Origin: JAJRPT01 sp964465945
Lineage (GTDB): Bacteria > Bacteroidota > Ignavibacteria > Kapaibacteriales > UBA2268
Assembly: GCA_964465945.1 (NCBI GenBank)
Contig: CAYXMM010000001.1
Coordinates: forward strand, 248,001-312,000
Direction of reading: 5' to 3'
DNA length: 64,000 bases
Part shown: positions 16,654 through 23,940 of the stretch, piece by piece
How positions within the stretch are numbered: the first letter of the stretch is position 1
Layout of the letters: every line of letters begins with the position of its first letter
Program-made: the position numbers and the translations under genes
Notes under the pieces: generated by a model
Seen by the model: only the letters and a program-made list of their open reading frames with translations
What the model was told of the DNA's origin: nothing
Databases searched by the model: none

Positions 16654-17408
16654 TTGATATTGACCTTGTAAATGAAGTTGCAGTTGAAGCTGGTAAAAAG
16701 ATTTTAGAAATTTACCATAAATCTATGAATGTCAGGTTAAAGGACGATAATACTCCCGTTACTGATGCGGATTTTGCTTCCAATGATATTATTTGCAATT
16801 ATTTACAAAAGTATTATTCAAATATTCCGATTGTTTCCGAAGAAAGTAATATTGCCGAATATGAGACACGAAAAGATTGGGAATATTATTTTTGTATTGA
16901 CCCTCTCGATGGCACTAAAGAGTTCATCAAAAAATCAGGTCAATTTGCAGTCAATATTGCTTTAATTAAAAACTCAAAACCTATTGCAGGGGTAATCTAT
17001 GCTCCTGCTTTATCAATTTCTTATTTTGTAGGTGAAGATAACATAGTTTATAGAAAGCCAAACTCACAAGTTAAAGAGAAAATTGCTACAAAACACCGAG
17101 AAAAAGACCTTGTTCTGATTAAATCTAATTCTGATAATCGACAACTTAGTAAATACTTGGACTTACCAATAACCAGAGAAATTATGCTTGGTAGCTCATT
17201 GAAATTCTGTAAAATTGCCGAAGGAGAAGCCAATGTCTATCTGCGTTTTGGGACAACGATGGAGTGGGACACTGCGGCAGGTCAAGCGATTGTTGAAGCA
17301 ACGGGCGGTTCGGTGATTGCTACTGATGAAGATAAGCATAATCTACTCTATAATAAAAAGAGTATGATAAACCCTGATTTTATTTGCTTGGGTGGGATTG
17401 AAAAGTAG
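16650..17408 (+). CDS. cysQ: 3'(2'),5'-bisphosphate nucleotidase CysQ
   Basis: 252 residues of the inositol monophosphatase superfamily. Metal ligands are visible in VSEES (62-66), DPLDGTKEF (84-92) and WDTAAGQAIVEATGG near 205. The TKEF after DPLDG and the overall length are typical for CysQ, which removes the 3'-phosphate of PAP made during sulfate assimilation or sulfation. It starts four bases before the GDPD stop codon. An inositol-phosphatase activity cannot be excluded from sequence alone. Confidence 0.9.
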   Translation: MIDIDLVNEVAVEAGKKILEIYHKSMNVRLKDDNTPVTDADFASNDIICNYLQKYYSNIPIVSEESNIAEYETRKDWEYYFCIDPLDGTKEFIKKSGQFAVNIALIKNSKPIAGVIYAPALSISYFVGEDNIVYRKPNSQVKEKIATKHREKDLVLIKSNSDNRQLSKYLDLPITREIMLGSSLKFCKIAEGEANVYLRFGTTMEWDTAAGQAIVEATGGSVIATDEDKHNLLYNKKSMINPDFICLGGIEK

Positions 17409-17431
17409 GTATAGAGGGATTAGTAAAAATT

Positions 17432-17455
17432 CACAAGGGGCGCTAGCCCCTTGTG
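17432..17455. terminator. Bidirectional terminator between convergent genes
   Basis: Perfect 10-bp stem CACAAGGGGC (17432-17441) / GCCCCTTGTG (17446-17455) with a GCTA loop, lying between the ends of cysQ and the leftward T9SS gene. The T-tract is weak on both sides. Confidence 0.7.
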
Positions 17456-17459
17456 TTTC

Positions 17460-18818
17460 TCAATATTTAATTATTAATTTTGTCTCATTACCATATTTTA
17501 AGTAGTAAGTTCCAGTGTTTAGATGTTGCACGTTCAACTGGGTGTTTGTGTCCTCTAATACTTTATTTCCGAAGATGTCGTATAATTCTAATTTAAGCGG
17601 AATACTGGTATTCAATCTTATTATGTCTTTTACTGGGTTTGGGAATATAGTTATTTCTTGCTCCTCTTTACTCTCTACGCTAGTTGCACCTGATACTATT
17701 TTGCAGTCTTCAAGAGGGGCGCGGTAGATGCTATATCCATTTTTAATAAATGCATAATTTTCTGAAAATTGTAAATAATCAAGATACTTATCGCTTCCAT
17801 GTTCATTTTCAACTTCGTTAAATCCTTTATCAAATACTTCCCATGTTGTTCCTAAATCAGTTGACATAAAAACTTCTGGTCCTTTGATTGGAGTGGCATA
17901 AAGTACATCACCACAATTTGTTATTAATCTTACTTTTTTTAATCCAATATTTTCAGTATTCAATTCTTCCCAAGAGTCGCCTTCATCATCGCTATACCAT
18001 ATTTGTGCATATTCTACATTATCATAAAATACTGTGAAAATTCTATTTTTTATCTCAACTAATAATCTAGCATCTACTGACAAAAATCTATTTTCTGTGC
18101 TATCTTCACCAAATTTATTAACAAAATACATATAAGTTGCGTTATAATATTTTGTTCTTAAAGAATCGTATAAGTCGTATTTTACTGTTTTAAATATTGC
18201 TGGTCCCTGTCCTGCTGAGGTTAACAATATAAAATCATCCTTTATTAAAATACCATTAACTTTTGAAGCTGAAGCAAGATATATACCGTATTCTTCAGGA
18301 TCTACAACATACCCACTAGAGTATTGGATTACTCCTGGCTCATCTTTCTTATAAAAATTTTTCCCATAATCATAAGAAACAAATAAACCTTCAAGTCCTC
18401 CCACTACAACTAAATTATCCTTTGCTTTTATAACATAAATGTCGTCAATACGATTTCTATGGTAATTTACAACGTTTGTTTGAAAGAATGTTTTACCATA
18501 GTCGTATGACACATGCAAGCTATGTGATGAACCTGCAATCCCAGCAGGAGCATATACAATATTGTTGTCAAAATATGGGGCACAAAGTGTTGATACTGGT
18601 GTTCTACCATTAGGTATTACAAAATGACTCTTATCTTGTTCCCACGTTTCACCTGAGTCATAAGACTTATACCAACCAACATAACTTTTAAAAGCGTAAA
18701 GTGTATCATCTTTTACAGTAAACACAAAACTAGTTGAAACTGGTGGATATGTAATTTTACTCCATTGAGAAAATAAACCGCAAGTAGAAAAAATTAAGAT
18801 AGTTAAAAAAGTTTTCAT
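17460..18818 (-). CDS. T9SS-exported Asp-box beta-propeller protein
   Basis: 452 residues: signal peptide (MKTFLTILIFSTCGLFSQ), a propeller-like body with repeated Asp-box/BNR motifs (YKSYDSGETWEQD, SYDYGKTFF, SYDYGKNFY, SDDEGDSWEEL, STDLGTTWEV), and a C-terminal sorting domain starting ITIFPNPVKDIIRLNTS and ending GTYYLKYGNETKLIIKY. Asp-box repeats occur in sialidases, sortilin-like and photosystem-assembly Ycf48-like propellers. No sialidase active-site arginine triad is evident, so it is more likely a binding or structural surface protein. It follows the 131-residue T9SS gene by 12 bases on the same strand. Confidence 0.87.
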   Translation of the reverse strand: MKTFLTILIFSTCGLFSQWSKITYPPVSTSFVFTVKDDTLYAFKSYVGWYKSYDSGETWEQDKSHFVIPNGRTPVSTLCAPYFDNNIVYAPAGIAGSSHSLHVSYDYGKTFFQTNVVNYHRNRIDDIYVIKAKDNLVVVGGLEGLFVSYDYGKNFYKKDEPGVIQYSSGYVVDPEEYGIYLASASKVNGILIKDDFILLTSAGQGPAIFKTVKYDLYDSLRTKYYNATYMYFVNKFGEDSTENRFLSVDARLLVEIKNRIFTVFYDNVEYAQIWYSDDEGDSWEELNTENIGLKKVRLITNCGDVLYATPIKGPEVFMSTDLGTTWEVFDKGFNEVENEHGSDKYLDYLQFSENYAFIKNGYSIYRAPLEDCKIVSGATSVESKEEQEITIFPNPVKDIIRLNTSIPLKLELYDIFGNKVLEDTNTQLNVQHLNTGTYYLKYGNETKLIIKY

Positions 18819-18830
18819 TTTTTTATTCCT

Positions 18831-19226
18831 TTATTTCATTATCATTAATTTTTTTGATTTGAGTATTTGTCCGTCAAGTATGAGTGCGTAGATATATACT
18901 CCAGTGTTTAAACCATTTGCTGAGATTGTAATACTACAAGGTTTGCCTATGCAGGCATCTAACTTTTGAATTATTTTGTTGCCTTTTTCATTTGTTAGTA
19001 ATAATTCTGCTTGCCCTGTAAAATCAGAAGGTATGTAATAGTTAATTTTAGTTTCGAAAGTGGAAGAAATATCTGTTGTCCAGCTATTTGAACAATTGCT
19101 ACAATCAGCAGCGACTAAATTTGGCGACGAGCCAAATATAAATATATTAAATGCAATCGCCATATATATATATATATATATATATATAGACTTAGAGAGA
19201 TTTAGTTGTGTAAATAAACTAATCAT
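18831..19226 (-). CDS. Short T9SS-sorted protein with a dinucleotide-repeat signal peptide
   Basis: 131 residues from the ATG at 19226. After the short n-region MISLFTQLNLSKS the hydrophobic core is SIYIYIYIYMAIAFNIFIFG, encoded in part by an (AT)n tract. A short cysteine-containing stretch (ADCSNCSNSW) follows, then a domain typical of a Por sorting signal (about 50-131: TDISSTFETKINYYIPSDF.. ending GVYIYALILDGQILKSKKLMIMK). It is essentially a sorting domain with little cargo, so it may be the relic of a longer protein. A second in-frame ATG lies directly after the repeat (19163-19161) and could be an alternative start. The next T9SS gene is 12 bases downstream. Confidence 0.65.
   Translation of the reverse strand: MISLFTQLNLSKSIYIYIYIYMAIAFNIFIFGSSPNLVAADCSNCSNSWTTDISSTFETKINYYIPSDFTGQAELLLTNEKGNKIIQKLDACIGKPCSITISANGLNTGVYIYALILDGQILKSKKLMIMK
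19162..19188. repeat. (AT)n microsatellite inside a signal-peptide coding region
   Basis: 27 bases of uninterrupted alternating A/T near codons 13-21 of the leftward 131-residue gene. Gain or loss of one 2-bp unit changes the reading frame from the upstream ATG; loss or gain of three units changes the hydrophobic core by Ile-Tyr. Confidence 0.9.
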
Positions 19227-19274
19227 AAATACCCCTTAATTAAAAATAAAAAAACTTTCTTTCTTTAATTATTA

Positions 19275-19306
19275 CAAATATATAAAAACTTTTTTAGAAT
19301 TTGTAA
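19275..19306 (-). promoter_or_regulatory. Putative promoter of the two-gene T9SS operon
   Basis: Leftward TATATTTG matches the -7 consensus TAnnTTTG, with TTACAAATTCTAAAAAAGT upstream. The 32-bp block is 28/32 identical to 5538-5569 upstream of T9SS paralog 2. The -7 element lies about 50 bp before the ATG at 19226. Confidence 0.5.
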
Positions 19307-19386
19307 AAGTTATATATTCAATCAACAATTTAAGAGGTGATTTTGTTACAATAATATATACAAAATTTACAATTTATTTTATTTAA

Positions 19387-19411
19387 ATAAAAAAGGGCAA
19401 AGCGCCCTTTT
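19387..19411 (-). terminator. Terminator after the ABC-F gene
   Basis: AAAAGGGC (19391-19398) pairs with GCCCTTTT (19404-19411); the leftward transcript then runs into T-rich sequence (A-run from 19387). It sits two bases past the end of the leftward ABC-F gene. Confidence 0.8.
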
Positions 19412-19412
19412 T

Positions 19413-21059
19413 CTATTTCTTTTTATTCATTTCTAATTCGTGAAGAGCTTCTAATTTTTGATGTTCTAAAAACTCTCTAATATCGCCTGGGTATTCAGTG
19501 ATTAATCCACCTTTAAACTCAATAGTTCTTGTGGTTAAGTCTTCTAAAAATTCTCTATCGTGAGATACGATAATCATTGAACCAGTATAATCTTTTAAAG
19601 CGTTTTTTAGGACTTCTTTTGCAATCATATCTAAATGGTTTGTCGGCTCGTCCATTACTAAGAAGTTTATTGGTTCTAAGAGTAATTTAGCAAGTGATAG
19701 GCGGCTTTTTTCTCCTCCTGAAAGGACACTGACTTTTTTATATACGTCATCACCACTAAATAAGAATGCACCTAATAGAGACCTAATTTGAGACCTTGCT
19801 TCGTTTTGGGCTGCATTATTAATCACGTCAAAAACAGTTTGATTTCCTTCAAGTAAATGGGCTTGATGTTGGGCATAATATCCTAATGATATGTTTGCTC
19901 CCAAATTTAATTCACCTTGATATGGCTCAAGTCCAGCTAATATTTTGGAATATGTTGATTTTCCTTCGCCATTTTTACCAACAAAACATACTTTCTCACC
20001 TCTGTCCAACGCGAAATCAATTCCTTTTAATACTTGCTTAGCTCCGTCATAAGATTTAGTTAAACCTTTGGATTCGATAACAATTTTTCCGCTTCTTGGA
20101 GCATCTGGAAATCTAAATTTAATTGCTGACATATCCTCGTCTTCGACTTCAATCACTTCCATCTTATCAATCATTTTTTGCTTAGATTGTGCTCTTGAAG
20201 CGAATGTTGCTTTAGCTTTAAATCGTTCCACAAATCGCTCCATTTGGTCGATTTTTTTCTGTTGATTTTTAGCAGATGCTATTTGTGTTTCACGTTGCAT
20301 TGCCCGATTTTCCATAAAAGCAGTGTAAGGAAACTTTCCATCGTAAATTTTCCCTAATGAGATTTCAATAGTTCTATTTGTTACAATATCTAAAAATCTT
20401 TTATCGTGGGAGACAATCATTATAGCACCGAAATACTCTTTTAAGAAGTTTTCAAGCCAGAAGATAGATTCAATATCTAAGTGGTTAGTTGGCTCATCAA
20501 GTAAGATACAATCGGGTTTTCGGAGTAGTATTTTAGCAAGTTCGATTCTCATTTGCCAACCACCAGAAAATTCTTTTACTTTTTTCTCAAATTCATCACG
20601 TTCAAATCCAAGTCCAAGTAAAATTTTCTCAACTTCGGCTTCCGAAGCCCCACCTCCAAGTATTTGATGTCTTTCGTGTGCGTCGGTCAATTCTTCTATT
20701 AATTTCATATATGAATCAGATTCATAATCTTCACGAGTAGTTAATTCGTGATTAATTTCTTCAATTCTCTTATCTAATTCGACAATTTCTTTCATAGCCG
20801 ACATAGTTTCTTCAAATACTGAAACATCAGAATTTGCTCCACCGTCTTGTGGTAAGTAACCGATTTCATAGTGATTTGGAATACCTACAGAACCTTTCGA
20901 GGAGTCTTGCACTCCAGCGATGATTTTTAAAAGAGTTGATTTTCCATTTCCATTTCTACCGATTAAACCAATTCTATCTTTCTCTTTAACAGCGAATGAA
21001 ACATTATCAAAAAGTGTTCTACCACCAAAATGGACGGTGAGATTATTTATTGTTAGCAT
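19413..21059 (-). CDS. ABC-F family ATP-binding protein
   Basis: 548 residues with two ABC ATPase domains in tandem and no membrane segments. Domain 1 has Walker A GRNGNGKST (about 34-42), signature FSGGWQMRIELAK and Walker B CILLDEPTNHLD. The linker between domains (about 240-325) is the charged helical P-site tRNA interaction motif typical of ABC-F. Domain 2 has GKNGEGKST and VLSGGEKSRLSLAKLL with FLVMDEPTNHLD. ABC-F proteins act on ribosomes to relieve stalled translation, and some give antibiotic resistance. The subgroup (Uup/YheS-like) is not settled. It lies six bases downstream of a glycosyltransferase. Confidence 0.93.
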   Translation of the reverse strand: MLTINNLTVHFGGRTLFDNVSFAVKEKDRIGLIGRNGNGKSTLLKIIAGVQDSSKGSVGIPNHYEIGYLPQDGGANSDVSVFEETMSAMKEIVELDKRIEEINHELTTREDYESDSYMKLIEELTDAHERHQILGGGASEAEVEKILLGLGFERDEFEKKVKEFSGGWQMRIELAKILLRKPDCILLDEPTNHLDIESIFWLENFLKEYFGAIMIVSHDKRFLDIVTNRTIEISLGKIYDGKFPYTAFMENRAMQRETQIASAKNQQKKIDQMERFVERFKAKATFASRAQSKQKMIDKMEVIEVEDEDMSAIKFRFPDAPRSGKIVIESKGLTKSYDGAKQVLKGIDFALDRGEKVCFVGKNGEGKSTYSKILAGLEPYQGELNLGANISLGYYAQHQAHLLEGNQTVFDVINNAAQNEARSQIRSLLGAFLFSGDDVYKKVSVLSGGEKSRLSLAKLLLEPINFLVMDEPTNHLDMIAKEVLKNALKDYTGSMIIVSHDREFLEDLTTRTIEFKGGLITEYPGDIREFLEHQKLEALHELEMNKKK

Positions 21060-21064
21060 ATTTT

Positions 21065-22156
21065 CTAATTTATTAAGTTTATTATTTTTTGTTCTATGAC
21101 GTTTAAGTTAAATTTTTCTTCAAGTAACTTGCGATTATTTTCGCCAAGTTGTTGTTTTAATTCTGGATTTTTAAATAATAATTCAATTTTATTCGCCATT
21201 TCTTGAATATCATTATTTGGAATTAAATAACCTGTTTGATTTTCAATTATTGTTTCGGGGTTGCTCGAATTATTAAAAGCAATTATTGGCAAACTCAAAG
21301 CCATAGCTTCAAGTTTTACAAGCCCAAATCCTTCCCATTTTGATGGTAAAATAAACAAATCGCCATCTGATAAAAATTGTTTAGTATCTGTAATAAATCC
21401 ATTTAATTTTATATGATTTTGAAGATTATTTTCAATAATTAAATCCTTTAATTTATTAAAATCAATTCCGTCGCCACCTATTGATATTTCAAAATTAATA
21501 TTTTTATTTATTAATTCTTTAGCAAGTTCAATAAATATTATTTGATTTTTTTCTGGCGATATTCTTCCGAGTGATTTAATAATTAATTTATTGTTATTTA
21601 TTTTATGTTTTATTTCAACATTTATTTTATCATAATTTTCAATATCTAAGCAATGATAAATAATATGAATTTTATTTAAAAATAAATCTTTTGGAAATTG
21701 TTTAAAAGAATTTGTTGCAGTGGCGACAGAATTACAAAGCATATCACTCACAAAATTTGTTAAAATATATTTATTAATAAAATTATTTCTAACTTTTGTT
21801 GGTGAACCCTTAGCATAAATAACTTTTTTAGTTTTATTTATTTTTAAAAGTGGAGCGAATATTTTTAATTCACGTGATAAATTAATTATTGCAGTATCAG
21901 GATTTATTTCATTTATTATCTTGCAAAAATAAACCCATTTAATTGGATTAAAAATACTAAAATTAGAAATATTAATTTCTTTGATGTTTAATTTATTTTC
22001 TTTTGCTTTTTGGCTTAATTTTGAATTTTTATTAGCAATAATAAATACATTATAATCGGAGTTTAATCGCATTGCCCACTCTAAATGCCAATGCTCGCCT
22101 CCTCCCCAACCCTTTATGGTATTAATAAATAATATAGTCTTTTTATTATTCACCAC
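21065..22156 (-). CDS. Glycosyltransferase family 4
   Basis: 363 residues, GT-B fold. The N-terminal half begins LFINTIKGWGGGEHWHLEWA (the GGGE loop of GT4 enzymes). The C-terminal half carries KSLGRISPEKNQ and the E-x7-E motif in PSKWEGFGLVKLEAMALSLPIIA, which binds the nucleotide-sugar donor. It overlaps kdsB by 11 bases, so a role in LPS core or KDO-lipid glycosylation is a fair inference; donor and acceptor are unknown. Confidence 0.88.
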   Translation of the reverse strand: MVNNKKTILFINTIKGWGGGEHWHLEWAMRLNSDYNVFIIANKNSKLSQKAKENKLNIKEINISNFSIFNPIKWVYFCKIINEINPDTAIINLSRELKIFAPLLKINKTKKVIYAKGSPTKVRNNFINKYILTNFVSDMLCNSVATATNSFKQFPKDLFLNKIHIIYHCLDIENYDKINVEIKHKINNNKLIIKSLGRISPEKNQIIFIELAKELINKNINFEISIGGDGIDFNKLKDLIIENNLQNHIKLNGFITDTKQFLSDGDLFILPSKWEGFGLVKLEAMALSLPIIAFNNSSNPETIIENQTGYLIPNNDIQEMANKIELLFKNPELKQQLGENNRKLLEEKFNLNVIEQKIINLIN

Positions 22157-22913
22157 TTAAAATCTTCTTCGCCTTTTCTAAGTCTTCGGGTATGTCAATT
22201 CCGACAAATTCTTTGTCTGTTTCACAACAAAAATACTTATGATTATTTTGCAATAATCTTAACTGTTCTAAACTTTCAGATAATTCTAAATCAGTTGGCT
22301 GAGTTGTAACAAAGGTTTCTAAAGATTCGACTTTATAGCAATAAATACCTACATGTTTCCAGTAAATTTGTTTTTTTAGCCAGTCTTTTTCTTCTGTATT
22401 TCTTTGATATGGAATTGGGCTACGTGAAAAGTATAACGCAGTATTATCAGTTTCAAGCACAACTTTAACAATATTTGGATTGAAAACTTCTTCAACTTTA
22501 TCAATTCTTTTGATTAAAGTCCCAACTTGTGCAAGGGAATTTGTAAAGCTTTTATGCAATTTATCAATTTCGCTGCCTTTAATAAGTGGCTCATCTGCTT
22601 GGATATTATAAACGAGGTCATAATCTTGTTCTAATCTTCTGTAAGCCCAAATCACTCTATCTGTTCCAGATTGAAAATGATTTGGAGTTAAAATTGCTTC
22701 AATATTATAACTCGCACACAAATCAACAATTTCTTGGTCTTCTGTTGCGACTACGACACGCTTTAAAAACTCAGACTCTAACGCATTTTTTGCTGTATGA
22801 ATTAACACTGGCAAACCATTCAAATCTTGAATTAGTTTCTTCGGAAACCTTGTAGATGATAAGCGTGCTGGAATAATTGCCACTGCATCTAATTCTCTTT
22901 TAAAAAAATCCAT
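22146..22913 (-). CDS. kdsB: 3-deoxy-manno-octulosonate cytidylyltransferase
   Basis: 255 residues matching CMP-KDO synthetase. The nucleotide-binding N-terminus AIIPARLSSTRFPKKLI (about 13-29) is diagnostic, followed by NIQADEPLIKGSEID and LYFSRSPIPY, and near the C-terminus the GIDIPEDLEKAK motif. It activates KDO with CTP for transfer to lipid A. Its ATG overlaps the stop codon of the preceding 79-residue gene (TAATG), and the following glycosyltransferase overlaps its 3' end, so the three genes form one operon. Confidence 0.96.
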   Translation of the reverse strand: MDFFKRELDAVAIIPARLSSTRFPKKLIQDLNGLPVLIHTAKNALESEFLKRVVVATEDQEIVDLCASYNIEAILTPNHFQSGTDRVIWAYRRLEQDYDLVYNIQADEPLIKGSEIDKLHKSFTNSLAQVGTLIKRIDKVEEVFNPNIVKVVLETDNTALYFSRSPIPYQRNTEEKDWLKKQIYWKHVGIYCYKVESLETFVTTQPTDLELSESLEQLRLLQNNHKYFCCETDKEFVGIDIPEDLEKAKKILSGE

Positions 22914-23152
22914 TAATCATTCCCCTTAATTACTTTAATCACAAATGATGCTCTGATTTTCTCAAAAACTTTAATCATTTCATTAGTTAGAAGAGGCATA
23001 ATCTCATTATGTTCACCTCTAAGTTGTGTGCTAACCTTATTTGTAACAACTTCAATATTTGGATTGTTATTAACAGCATTAATAAAACCTTTTATCGGTT
23101 CAATATAATTTTCAGTAAGTGGATACATTGAAATATCGACTGTTATTCTCAT
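22913..23152 (-). CDS. Small thiamine-binding-like protein (YkoF/MTH1187 superfamily)
   Basis: 79 residues, one ferredoxin-like domain: MRITVDISMYPLTENYIEPI followed by KGFINAVNNNPNIEVVTNKVSTQLRGEH. The pattern of VDISMYPL..Y..PI..FI and the later MSTQ-like KVSTQLRGE matches the HMP/thiamine-binding YkoF-type and MTH1187-type families. The ligand is not certain. It opens the kdsB operon with a one-base overlap, an unexpected neighbour for a cofactor-binding protein. Confidence 0.7.
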   Translation of the reverse strand: MRITVDISMYPLTENYIEPIKGFINAVNNNPNIEVVTNKVSTQLRGEHNEIMPLLTNEMIKVFEKIRASFVIKVIKGND

Positions 23153-23261
23153 ATTTAAAATTTAAAATTAATAAAAATCAAAACTACAAATATTTTTTAG
23201 AAAAAATTGAATAAAGTTAAGTATTTTTGTATCTTGACTTTTTTTTTTCATTGTATAAAAT

Positions 23262-23335
23262 ACCCCGGTAGCTCAGTTGGATAGAGCAACAGTTTCCTAA
23301 ACTGCAGGCCGTAGGTTCGAATCCTATCCGGGGTA
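23262..23335 (+). tRNA. tRNA-Arg (anticodon CCT)
   Basis: A 74-nt cloverleaf: acceptor ACCCCGG (23262-23268) pairs with CCGGGGT (23328-23334), discriminator A. The D-arm is GCTC..GAGC, the anticodon loop TTCCTAA gives CCT (reads AGG), and the T-arm contains GGTTCGAATCC. No CCA is encoded. A TATTTTTG hexamer-like -7 match is 33 bp upstream (23222-23229) but lacks a properly spaced TTG. Confidence 0.95.
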
Positions 23336-23458
23336 CTAAGCTAAAATCTATCTAAATATTAATTAATTATATATTTCTTGTAAAAAAGTATTAGATACAA
23401 TTGAAAATGATTTCATGATCATTTAGAGAAGTCGAGAAATCCATCTTCTCTTAAAATT

Positions 23459-23577
23459 CCCCTCTATTAGAGGGGTGTCAGCAAAGCTGACGGGGTGTTT
23501 CTTAGTATCTTCGTTATTCTGAACTTGTTTCAGAATCCCCGTCATATTGAGCGAAGCGAAAAATCCAGTAAAAAATA
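23459..23577. repeat. Composite of three short palindromic repeats
   Basis: In order: CCCCTCTATTAGAGGGG (23461-23477), GTCAGCAAAGCTGAC (23479-23493), and ATTCTGAACTTGTTTCAGAAT (about 23514-23534) followed by GTCATATTGAGCGAAGCGAA (23543-23562), a relative of the repeats near 3.6 kb. These are non-coding dispersed elements. The gap 23336-23940 contains no gene I would defend. Confidence 0.75.
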
Positions 23578-23721
23578 AATTCCAATTAAAAATATTTTAA
23601 AGTACTTGACTTGTATTATTTAATTTCTTATCTTTGCATATCGTATGTTACTGGAATAGAAAAAGTTGAATTATTATGCTTTACTCTATCAACCATATCA
23701 CGCTAACTCCTTATAATACTC

Positions 23722-23760
23722 TATTTGCGTATTTGCGTATTTGCGTATTTGCGTATTTGC
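23722..23760. repeat. Tandem octamer repeat (TATTTGCG)n
   Basis: Four complete copies of TATTTGCG plus a seventh-base-truncated fifth (TATTTGC) in a row. It lies in an intergenic region about 180 bp upstream of a secreted-protein operon. A 67-codon ORF running through it is unlikely to be a gene. Confidence 0.9.
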
Positions 23761-23940
23761 AATTTTTATACTTACTCCATACAAGAAAACAATACTTTTC
23801 GAAAGTAATACTTCCAAATTTAGATACAAAGTTTGGGATTTATATAATTTATTTAAACAAAAATATAAGCATAATTTGATTTTAACTATGTTTTCTTAAT
23901 TTTAATTAATGATGTTTAAATAAAAAAAGGAGAAAAAAAA

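Noticed and set aside
23234..23258. TTGACT..TATAAA sigma-70-like promoter before tRNA-Arg
   Set aside because: The spacer is only 13-14 bp and the -10 would lie almost on the mature tRNA 5' end.
23722..23760. Possible CRISPR array
   Set aside because: The repeats are 8 bp with no spacers, and no cas gene is in the window.
23676..23879. 67-codon ORF over the octamer array
   Set aside because: Low-complexity protein (FAYLRICVFAYL) generated by the tandem repeat; no ribosome-binding site.
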